From: JAHFUI01 sp041485905
GTDB taxonomy: Bacteria > Acidobacteriota > Vicinamibacteria > Vicinamibacterales > CAVVIG01
NCBI GenBank assembly: GCA_041485905.1
Contig: JBGPKK010000080.1
Coordinates: forward strand, 1 to 20,462
DNA length: 20,462 nt
Reading direction: 5' to 3'
This document shows, in pieces, positions 5,683 to 12,534 of the stretch. The notes under the pieces were generated by a model. It ran no database searches. It was given only the letters and a program-made list of their open reading frames with translations, and had not been told where the DNA came from. Within the stretch, counting starts at the first letter, position 1. Each line of letters starts with the position of its first letter. The position numbers and the translations under genes are program-made.

Positions 5683-8382
5683 ATGCCCGCCATCCCGGTC
5701 CTCTATCTCATCGACGGCAGTTCGCAGATGTACCGCGCGTATCACGCCCCCGTGCGCACGGCCGATGGCGGCCTGCTGCACAACGCGAAAGGTCAGCCGA
5801 CCAACGCCGTCTACATTTTCGTGACGATGCTGCGGAAGCTGCTGAACGAGCAGAAGCCGCAATACATCGCCGCCTCGTTCGATCTGCCGGGACGGACGTT
5901 CCGGGACGATCTTGTCGCGGACTACAAGGCGAACCGCGCGCCGATGCCCGACGAGCTGGCGCAGCAGATCGCGATGGTGCACGCCGCGTGCGAAGCGCTC
6001 GGCGTGCCGATTCTCACGTCGGTACGCTACGAAGCCGACGATGTGATCGGGACGCTGGCCGCAAAGGCGGCCGGCAGCGGCTTCGACGTCGTCATCGTCA
6101 CGATGGACAAGGATTTTTTTCAGCTCGTCGGCGGCGGCATCCGCGTCTTCAATCCGCGAGAGTCAGGCACGTGGTACGACGCCGAGGGCGTGAAAGAGAA
6201 ATTCGGCGTCGCGCCCGAACAGGTGGTTGACGTCCTCGCGCTGATGGGCGACACCATCGACAACATCAAGGGCGTCCCGGGCATCGGTGACAAGGGCGCA
6301 CGCGAGCTGATCGCGACCTATGGATCGCTGGACAACCTGCTCGCGCACGCGGCCGACATCAGGAACAAACGCTATCGCGAGGGATTGCTGGGCCACGCCG
6401 ACGAGGCGCGGCAAAGCCAGGATCTGGCACGAATCCGTACCGACGTCCCGGTGGAATTCGATGCCGGAGCGCTGGAATACAGCGGGGGGTCACGCGAGCG
6501 CGCCTTTCAGATTTTCAACGAGCTGGGTTTTCGGAGCCTCGCGAAAGAGTACGCGCCGACAGCAGACACGACCGCAAAGAGCTATCGGACGGTCAATACG
6601 TCAGAGGATCTGCGAGGGCTCGCCGATCGGCTGAAGGCGGCTGGATCGTTCGCGCTGCGGGTCCTGCCGGATCAGCCGACCGCGATGCGCGCCGGGATCG
6701 TCGGTCTGGCCTTCTCCACGGCCCCGCGGGACGCCGATTACGTACCGATCGGCCATCGCTCGCTCGGCGCGGTGGCGTCGGTCCCTCTCGAGGACGCGCT
6801 CGAGACGCTGCGACCGGTGCTCGAAGACGCATCGGTGAAGAAGAACGGCCACGATCTGAAGTTCGACGCGATCGTGCTCGCGCGCCACGGCGTCACGCTT
6901 CGGGGCATCGATCTCGACACGATGCTGGCGAGCTATCTGATCGATGCGACCCGTTCCGAGCACACACTCGAGGATCTCGCGCTCGAGCACACGAGCTACA
7001 AGGCGCTCGCGGAGGACGACGTGTGCGGTCGCGGCGCCAGGGCGGTATCGCTGGCCGATGTTCCGGTCGAGGCTGCGGTCATCTACGGTGGCGAACGCGC
7101 CGACCTGGCGGGCCAGCTCGCGCCGCTGTTCCGCGAGATGCTCGCCACCGAGCAGCTGGCGGGCGTCTACGAGACACTGGAACTGCCCCTGGTTCCGGTC
7201 TTGATCGCCGTCGAGCGCGCCGGGGTCCGCATAGACGGCCCGGCGCTGGCCGGGCAGTCCCACAGACTCGAACAGGAGCTGAAGCAGCGGACGGCGCAGA
7301 TCTACGAGGCGGCCGGCGGTGAATTCAATATCGGCTCGCCGAAACAATTGTCAGACGTGCTGTTTGACAAGCTGCAGTTGCCCGTGTTGAAGCGAACGGG
7401 CACCTCGCGCGCGCCTTCAACGGCCATGGAGGTTCTGGAGGAGCTCGCGCTCGCTCACGAGCTGCCGCGGATGATTCTCGAGTGGCGCGCGCTGATGAAG
7501 CTCAAAGGCACGTATATCGACGCGCTGCCGCAGCTCGTCAACCCGGACACCGGGCGCGTGCACACCTGCTTCAACCAGGCGGTCGCAGCGACCGGACGTC
7601 TGAGCAGCAGCGATCCCAACCTGCAGAACATCCCGATCAAGACGCCGCTCGGCCGTGAGATTCGCCGCGCCTTCATCGCCGACCCGGGCAATGTGCTCAT
7701 CTCGGCCGACTACTCGCAGATCGAACTGCGCGTCCTCGCCCATCTGGCCGGCGACGAGACGCTCATCGAAGCCTTCCGCCGCGGCGACGACATTCACGAT
7801 CAGACGGCGCAGAGGGTCTTCGGTCCGACGAGCGGGATGGACCCGCACAAGCGTCGTAGTATCGCGAAGATGATCAACTACGCGCTGTTGTACGGGAAGA
7901 CGGCGTTCACGCTCGCCAAAGACATCGGCGTGACGCCGCAGGCGGCGCAGGAATTCATCGACTCTTACTTTGCCGGGTTCCCGCGCGTCCGCGCGTTCAT
8001 CGATCGCACGCTCGAAGAGGCGCGCGTCAGCGGCGTAGTGAAGACCATGTACGGCCGGAGACGGCTGGTGCCGGAGCTGAACAGCCGCAACGGCCAGATT
8101 CGATCGGCGGCCGAGCGCGTCGCGGTCAACCTGCCGATCCAGGGATCCGCGGCTGACATCATGAAGCGCGCGATGATCGACGTCCACGCTGCGCTGGCGT
8201 CGTATCCCCAGGCGCGCATGATCCTCACGGTCCACGACGAATTGCTGTTCGAGGTCCCAGAGGCTCAGGCGTCGCAGATTGCGGAAGTCGTCCGGGAACG
8301 GATGCAGTCCGCGACGCCGCTCGTCGTGCCCCTCACAGTGGACGTCGGGATTGGGCCGAATTGGAAAGAAGCGAAGTCCTGA
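5683..8382 (+). CDS. polA: DNA polymerase I
   Basis: 899 aa, family A. Residues 1 to about 290 form the 5'-3' nuclease (YLIDGSSQMYRAYHAP, YKANRAPMP, YEADDVIGTLA, VTMDKDFFQLV, GDTIDNIKGVPGIGDKGA). About 305-490 is the 3'-5' exonuclease-like domain, and about 520-899 the polymerase. Polymerase motif A is SADYSQIELR with D676, motif B RRSIAKMINYALLYG with K729 and Y733, and motif C VHDELLFEV with D852. It removes RNA primers and fills gaps in replication and repair. Two oddities: the ExoI position (F323-A-L-R-V-L-P-D) lacks the metal-binding Asp and Glu of E. coli D355/E357, so proofreading is probably lost; and motif B has Tyr733 where E. coli has F762. The GC-rich 3' end converges on the kinase gene. 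Confidence 0.97.
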   Translation: MPAIPVLYLIDGSSQMYRAYHAPVRTADGGLLHNAKGQPTNAVYIFVTMLRKLLNEQKPQYIAASFDLPGRTFRDDLVADYKANRAPMPDELAQQIAMVHAACEALGVPILTSVRYEADDVIGTLAAKAAGSGFDVVIVTMDKDFFQLVGGGIRVFNPRESGTWYDAEGVKEKFGVAPEQVVDVLALMGDTIDNIKGVPGIGDKGARELIATYGSLDNLLAHAADIRNKRYREGLLGHADEARQSQDLARIRTDVPVEFDAGALEYSGGSRERAFQIFNELGFRSLAKEYAPTADTTAKSYRTVNTSEDLRGLADRLKAAGSFALRVLPDQPTAMRAGIVGLAFSTAPRDADYVPIGHRSLGAVASVPLEDALETLRPVLEDASVKKNGHDLKFDAIVLARHGVTLRGIDLDTMLASYLIDATRSEHTLEDLALEHTSYKALAEDDVCGRGARAVSLADVPVEAAVIYGGERADLAGQLAPLFREMLATEQLAGVYETLELPLVPVLIAVERAGVRIDGPALAGQSHRLEQELKQRTAQIYEAAGGEFNIGSPKQLSDVLFDKLQLPVLKRTGTSRAPSTAMEVLEELALAHELPRMILEWRALMKLKGTYIDALPQLVNPDTGRVHTCFNQAVAATGRLSSSDPNLQNIPIKTPLGREIRRAFIADPGNVLISADYSQIELRVLAHLAGDETLIEAFRRGDDIHDQTAQRVFGPTSGMDPHKRRSIAKMINYALLYGKTAFTLAKDIGVTPQAAQEFIDSYFAGFPRVRAFIDRTLEEARVSGVVKTMYGRRRLVPELNSRNGQIRSAAERVAVNLPIQGSAADIMKRAMIDVHAALASYPQARMILTVHDELLFEVPEAQASQIAEVVRERMQSATPLVVPLTVDVGIGPNWKEAKS

Positions 8383-8425
8383 CTTCTCGCAGTCCTCTTA
8401 AGTTCTCAGTTTTAAGTTTTCACTT
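8373..8425. terminator. Convergent polA/kinase end region with a small hairpin and a 14-bp repeat
   Basis: A short inverted repeat GAAGTC/GACTTC (8373-8378 and 8381-8386) spans the polA stop codon. It is followed by two imperfect 14-bp direct repeats, TTAAGTTCTCAGTT (8398-8411) and TTAAGTTTTCACTT (8412-8425), which overlap the kinase stop. The T-rich tracts on both strands could help termination of both convergent genes, but the hairpin is small. Confidence 0.3.
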
Positions 8426-11221
8426 CCGCAGGGCCGCGGGCCAGTTCAGAACGGCCGTCACCGGCACCGCTGTGGTTTGCTTCGCGACGTTGAGCAGAAA
8501 CCGCTGACCGTCTGGCGTCACATCGTACTGCGGCAGGGCATAGGGCGACGAGTCGAGCAGATGCGTCTCGAAGAGAACGGCCGGCGGGCCGGGCTGGAAC
8601 GCGGCGCCGGTCGTGACGGGAACCGCCATCAGCCGCCGGTCGGCCGCCATGTAGAACAGCTCCTTCCCGTCGCGGCGCCACCGCGGCTGATTCCCGCCCT
8701 CGAGCGACACCTGCGCCTTGGCGCTCGGCGTGGGAAAACTCTGCACGTAGATCTCGTAGCGCCCCGACTCGTTCGACGTGTACGCCACCCATCGTCCGTC
8801 GGGCGCGAGCTGTGCGTGGCCCACGTTGAACCCGGTCTGAAGATACGGGAAGGGCCTGCGGTCGCCCTCAAGCGGCACGCCCCACAGCTCGATGCCTTTC
8901 GTCGCCGACTGGGCGAACAGGATCGATTTACCATCCGGCGTCCACGCGAACGGGAATTTGGCGTTGGACGTGCTCAACACCAGCTCGTCGCGGCCGGCGC
9001 CGCTCGCAAGCCGCTGGTAGATGTCACTGTAGCCACCGGAGGCGCCGCGCTCCGATCCAAACGCGATGCGATCGCCGCGCGGAGACCAGACGGCGGAGGA
9101 ATCTATCGCCGGATCAAATGTGGCGCGTGCCATCAGCCCGCGCGTCACGTCGCCGATCCAGACATCAGCGTTGGAGTTCTGGGTGATCCCCAGCGCGACG
9201 TGTCCCCCGTCGGGCGATAGCTCGGGGGATGCCTGAAGCCCCGGCTGACCAAGTGTGCCGAGCGCTCTGCCCGTGCGGTCCGCCCATGTCAACTGGCCAA
9301 CCGCCGACAACGCGCCGCCCACGTACGTCAACACGCCCGTTTCTGATAGCGAGTACGCGAGTCCGGCCGTGTTCGGCGCCTCGCTGATCTGCTCGGCGAT
9401 TGGCATGGGCTCCCCCGCTCCCACCGAGGCCCGCCCGAGGTCGAAGGGCTGCGCGAACAGCGTGTTCTTGCGACCGAACACGAGATAGCCCGCGCCGTAC
9501 CAAGCCTCGCTGTCGGCCGAGATGACGCGTGCGGTCGTTTTACTATCGACCGCGCCGACGTACACGCCTGAATTTTCGGATTTGCTCGTCAGTGCGAAAA
9601 ACAGGAAGTGCCGGCCGTCGGGCAGAAAGTGCGGAAATCGGTGGCTCTGTTCTCCACGCGACGCGTCCAGCGTGGTCACCGGCGTCGGAGATCCGCCGGC
9701 CGACGACACGCGAACGAGCCCGGCCGAAATCGTCGGGGTAAAGACGATGACGCCGTCCCGGTTCCATGTGCCGCCGCGGCCGTTCGGCGCATCGCACAGC
9801 GTCTGGGGCGATCCCCCGGCCACGTCGATCTTCTTCAACTGGCCGGAGCCGAAGAAGGCGATGAATCTGGAATCGGGCGACCAGAACGGATACGTGACAT
9901 CGTCGGTGCCGGGAAGCGGCTGCGGAGCCACAGCATCGACGGGCCGGAGCCACAACTTGCTCGTGCCTTCGGGCGTCGTCGCGACAAACGCGATGCGGCG
10001 GCCGTCCGGCGAGATGACCGGGGCGCCGACAATCCTCTGATTTTCTGGTGGGATGACCGCCAGGCGTGCCACGCCAGGCTGCGGCGTTGCTCTCGTGAAC
10101 AGCCAGAGCGCGGCCGCGGTCGCCCCGGCCAGCAGGACCGCCAGGACCGCGCAGATGGCCCAGGCAAGCGCCACGCGGCCGTGACGTGCGGCAGGCGCGG
10201 CCGCCCGCGCGCCGGCGCGCGAGCCGCTCTCGGCGATCCATTTCAACTGCGAGAGCAGATCGCGTGCGCTCTGCCAGCGATCGTCGGGATCCTTGGCGAG
10301 CGCGCGCTGCACGATCTGGTCGAGTCCAGCCGGCGTCAACGGCTGGAGCTCGGACACCGGCGCGGGGTCCGATCCGATGATCGACGCAATCAGCGTCGCC
10401 TGGCTCGTCCCCTTGAACGCCTGCTTGCCCGTCAGCATCTCGTAAACAACCGCCCCAAACGCGAAAATGTCGGTGCGCGCGTCCGCGTCCTGCCCTTCGA
10501 GCTGTTCGGGCGCCATGTACTGGAAGGTCCCGAGGATCGTGCCCGCCGCCGTCATGGCCACCGGGGGCGTCGTGGGCAGCGACGTCGGTGCGTAGGCCGG
10601 ACCTTTCAGGTCCGGCGAACCCATCGGCGGGCCTGATAAGGCCCGCCCTACACTCTGTTTCGCGAGGCCGAAGTCCAACAGCTTCGCGCCCGCTTTGGTC
10701 AGCATGATATTGCCGGGCTTGAGATCACGATGGACGATGCCCGCTCGATGCGCCGTGTCGAGGGCGGACGCGATCTCGATCGCGGCCCTCAGCGCCTGAT
10801 CGAGCGGGAGGGCGCCCTTCGCGAGACGATCGGCCAGCGTCTCGCCGTCCAGGTACTCCATCACGAGGAAGTCGACCGCCTGCCCTGACCCTGTCGTCCC
10901 TCGACCTTGCTCGGGACGACCCTGAGGCTCTCGAAGGGTCGAAGGGTCCTGATGCCCCACGTCGTACAACCTGCAGATGTGCGGGTGAGTCAGTTGCGAG
11001 ATCGCGCGCGCCTCGCGGTCGAACCGCTCGCGGAACTGCGGATCGGCGGCCAGCGCCTCGGGCAGGATCTTGATCGCGACCGTGCGGTCGAGGCGCGTAT
11101 CGCGCGCACGATACACCTCGCCCATGCCGCCCGCGCCGAGGGCGGATTGGATCTCGTACGGGCCGAGGCGCGTGCCGGCAGCAAGGGCCATGGTAGGTCC
11201 CGATGAACTGGTGGCGCTCAT
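8420..11221 (-). CDS. Membrane Ser/Thr protein kinase with C-terminal PD40 beta-propeller
   Basis: 933 aa. Residues about 20-325 form a Hanks-type kinase: GAGGMGEVYRA loop, K51 in VAIKIL, E70, HRD catalytic loop (D166 in VHRDLKPGN), D183 in DFG, APE at 237-239, and DIFAFGAVVYEMLTGK. A single transmembrane helix lies at about 350-375, after which a TolB/PD40-like propeller of repeated xSPDGxxIAF blades (about 390-900) should sit outside the membrane as a sensor. This design is abundant in Acidobacteriota. All catalytic residues are present, so it should be active. Two segments look inserted: about 92-115 (between HICRLYDVG and DFLVMEYL) and about 189-214 (activation loop after DFGLAK). Both are encoded by palindromic repeats. 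The start is uncertain: ATG 11221 has AAGG 10 nt upstream, and ATG 11191 (MALAAGTRLGPYEI) also fits. Confidence 0.93.
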   Translation of the reverse strand: MSATSSSGPTMALAAGTRLGPYEIQSALGAGGMGEVYRARDTRLDRTVAIKILPEALAADPQFRERFDREARAISQLTHPHICRLYDVGHQDPSTLREPQGRPEQGRGTTGSGQAVDFLVMEYLDGETLADRLAKGALPLDQALRAAIEIASALDTAHRAGIVHRDLKPGNIMLTKAGAKLLDFGLAKQSVGRALSGPPMGSPDLKGPAYAPTSLPTTPPVAMTAAGTILGTFQYMAPEQLEGQDADARTDIFAFGAVVYEMLTGKQAFKGTSQATLIASIIGSDPAPVSELQPLTPAGLDQIVQRALAKDPDDRWQSARDLLSQLKWIAESGSRAGARAAAPAARHGRVALAWAICAVLAVLLAGATAAALWLFTRATPQPGVARLAVIPPENQRIVGAPVISPDGRRIAFVATTPEGTSKLWLRPVDAVAPQPLPGTDDVTYPFWSPDSRFIAFFGSGQLKKIDVAGGSPQTLCDAPNGRGGTWNRDGVIVFTPTISAGLVRVSSAGGSPTPVTTLDASRGEQSHRFPHFLPDGRHFLFFALTSKSENSGVYVGAVDSKTTARVISADSEAWYGAGYLVFGRKNTLFAQPFDLGRASVGAGEPMPIAEQISEAPNTAGLAYSLSETGVLTYVGGALSAVGQLTWADRTGRALGTLGQPGLQASPELSPDGGHVALGITQNSNADVWIGDVTRGLMARATFDPAIDSSAVWSPRGDRIAFGSERGASGGYSDIYQRLASGAGRDELVLSTSNAKFPFAWTPDGKSILFAQSATKGIELWGVPLEGDRRPFPYLQTGFNVGHAQLAPDGRWVAYTSNESGRYEIYVQSFPTPSAKAQVSLEGGNQPRWRRDGKELFYMAADRRLMAVPVTTGAAFQPGPPAVLFETHLLDSSPYALPQYDVTPDGQRFLLNVAKQTTAVPVTAVLNWPAALRK
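10592..10651. repeat. Double-hairpin REP-like palindrome inside the kinase activation loop
   Basis: Two perfect 9-bp stems stand side by side. GCCGGACCT/AGGTCCGGC (10596-10604, 10608-10616) has a 3-nt loop, and GGCGGGCCT/AGGCCCGCC (10626-10634, 10639-10647) a 4-nt loop. They are framed by GTAG (10592-10595) and CTAC (10648-10651), complementary outer arms. Related copies lie at 11254-11287 and 17336-17361 outside genes. Here it is read in frame as part of the kinase. Confidence 0.85.
10893..10941. repeat. GACCCT-type palindromic repeat inside the kinase N-lobe
   Basis: An 8-bp stem GTCGTCCC/GGGACGAC (10893-10900, 10913-10920) overlaps a second, 7-bp stem CGACCCT/AGGGTCG (10917-10923, 10935-10941), so the two hairpins are alternatives. 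The sequence type (CCCTGAGGCTCTCGAAGGG core) recalls a REP-like palindrome I know to be common in many environmental bacterial genomes. It is translated in frame as the beta4-beta5 segment of the kinase. Confidence 0.75.
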
Positions 11222-11253
11222 TGTAGTAGGACCTTACCGCAACGGGAAAGCGC

Positions 11254-11287
11254 GATAGTCAGCCGGACCTGAGCAGGTCCGCCTATC
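11254..11287. repeat. Intergenic REP-like hairpin upstream of the kinase
   Basis: CGGACCT/AGGTCCG (11264-11270, 11275-11281) forms a 7-bp stem with a 4-nt loop, flanked by complementary outer arms GATAG (11254-11258) and CTATC (11283-11287). The stem core matches the first hairpin of the kinase-internal element (10596-10616) almost exactly. It lies between the kinase start and the Uma2 remnant. Confidence 0.7.
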
Positions 11288-11319
11288 CAAAAAAGAACAC
11301 GACACCGACACCTGACCGC

Positions 11320-11637
11320 GTGCTGACACCGTGGCTGTCCGAGTCTGAACTGGTCGCGGCTCAGAACATCGAGGCGCTCTTCCGAGCGTATCGGCAGATG
11401 CACGGGGGCATCGTGCTCGTCTCGCCGATTGACATCGTCTTCTCGGAGCTCGATGTCGGGCGCTACCACGTTCCCGAATACTGGCTGGTTGATCCGCGCG
11501 AGCGAAGGTGTGAAGTCTACTGGCTCTCGGGCGATTCCTATGCGCTCGAACAGGTGGCATCCGACAAAGACGCCGTGCGGTCGCGCATTCTTCCGGACCT
11601 CGCCTTCCCCGCCAGCGAGATTTTCGGGGACTGGTAA
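11320..11637 (+). pseudogene. Remnant of a Uma2-family (PD-(D/E)XK-like) nuclease
   Basis: 105 codons from a GTG at 11320. The first part (AAQNIEALFRAYRQMHGGIVLVSPIDIVFS) and the last part (RYHVPEYWLVDPRERRCEVY and LPDLAFPASEIFGDW) both look like Uma2/DUF820 proteins, normally about 180-200 aa. They are joined directly through ELDVG. The stretch that should lie between (QPDxxF and APDLxxEVLSPST, with the acidic nuclease residues) is absent, as is the N-terminal 50-60 residue segment. The deletion kept the frame. Uma2 proteins are putative nucleases, often found in many copies and of unproved function. Without the core this copy should be inactive. Confidence 0.6.
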
Positions 11638-11642
11638 CCGAC

Positions 11643-12440
11643 CTACGGTTTCGTCCAACGTTCCTTGAATCGCTCCCACTCCTGACGTAGGAGCTCGGCC
11701 GGCTGACCGAGTGCGCGCGCGCGTTCCGGCACCAGTGCGCGCACCACGAGCCGATCGAGATCCGCTCTGAGGACGGCGCCTCGCTCGCTGGCCAACGGCG
11801 CCCTCACCCAGCCGGCTTCCGCGGCGTCCCAGGCCCCCTGCACATCGCCCTGTCCACGCGCGGCCGCGGAGAGCCAGTAGACGGCCGCGGTGCTCGCCGG
11901 CGCGGTCGCGAGCTCGGCACTCATGCGATCGCGAACCCGCTGGTAGACCGCTTGACGCTCGACCTCGGTGCGCGGACGCGCGTCGCGATCGAGCGCGCTG
12001 GCCCACCAGTCGATCGCGCGCTCGCGATCGTCGGCCGTCAGCGCACCGGCCCCCACGAGGACGGAATCGAACACGTCGGCCGCTGCCCCGTACGAACCGT
12101 CGAAATACAGCGCCTCTCCGAGTCCGACGATGAGCTCGACGCGCTCGTGGGGACCGAATCGCTGCGGATCGACGCGGCGAAGACGCTCGCGCGCGCTGGT
12201 GAGGTCGTCGGCGACCGAGCTCTCGCGAAAGCGCTCCAAGTACGCTCGCGCCGCGATGAGATCGGCGCTGTCAGCGCGCGCCGGCATCAGACGCGCCTGA
12301 TTAGCCGCGGCGACGGCCGCCTCGAACTTCCGCTGGTTGTACAGCACTCGCGCGAGGGCGAGCGGGTCGCGCTCGTCGGCCGCCCTGGCTTCGGCGACCA
12401 ACGCAAACAGGAGGGCGAGCGCCCAGCCAACCCGACGCAT
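11643..12440 (-). CDS. Secreted TPR-like protein, function unknown
   Basis: 265 aa from the ATG at 12440. The N-terminus MRRVGWALALLFALVAEARA is a signal peptide with a likely cleavage before ADERDP. The mature protein is almost all alpha-helical and Ala/Arg-rich. Segments such as ALARVLYNQRKFEAAVAAANQ and ALYFDGSYGAAADVFDSVLV have the W/L-G/A-Y-x-A pattern of tetratricopeptide repeats. I see no enzyme motif, so it is probably a periplasmic scaffold or an envelope-complex part. An ATG six codons upstream (12458) is an alternative. I prefer 12440 because it starts the signal peptide cleanly and a TACCAT box lies 6 nt before it. It is divergent from pcnB. Confidence 0.7.
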   Translation of the reverse strand: MRRVGWALALLFALVAEARAADERDPLALARVLYNQRKFEAAVAAANQARLMPARADSADLIAARAYLERFRESSVADDLTSARERLRRVDPQRFGPHERVELIVGLGEALYFDGSYGAAADVFDSVLVGAGALTADDRERAIDWWASALDRDARPRTEVERQAVYQRVRDRMSAELATAPASTAAVYWLSAAARGQGDVQGAWDAAEAGWVRAPLASERGAVLRADLDRLVVRALVPERARALGQPAELLRQEWERFKERWTKP

Positions 12441-12446
12441 GATGCG

Positions 12447-12526
12447 ATGGTACCACATCGGAAATAGATGGCTAAAACGTTGAAATATATATACTTAACT
12501 GCCGTTACTTACGCCTTTGGTACAAT
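12447..12526. promoter_or_regulatory. Divergent AT-rich promoter region between the TPR protein and pcnB
   Basis: For pcnB, TACAAT (12521-12526) ends 8 nt before the ATG at 12535. For the minus-strand gene, TACCAT (12452-12447) ends 6 nt before the ATG at 12440. Neither gene has a Shine-Dalgarno. The centre (about 12465-12500) is strikingly AT-rich with an alternating TATATATA tract, in contrast to the GC-rich flanks. The -35 boxes are weak. Confidence 0.5.
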
Positions 12527-12534
12527 GCCCTTCG

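Noticed and set aside
4640..5824. 394-codon plus-strand frame across the repeat array and the lipoprotein gene
   Set aside because: It is held open by the 21-bp repeat (a multiple of three) and by GC bias. It runs into polA in another frame and has no domain signal.
9608..10636. 342-codon plus-strand frame opposite the kinase-propeller gene
   Set aside because: Arg-rich antisense shadow; the opposite strand shows complete kinase motifs and propeller blades.
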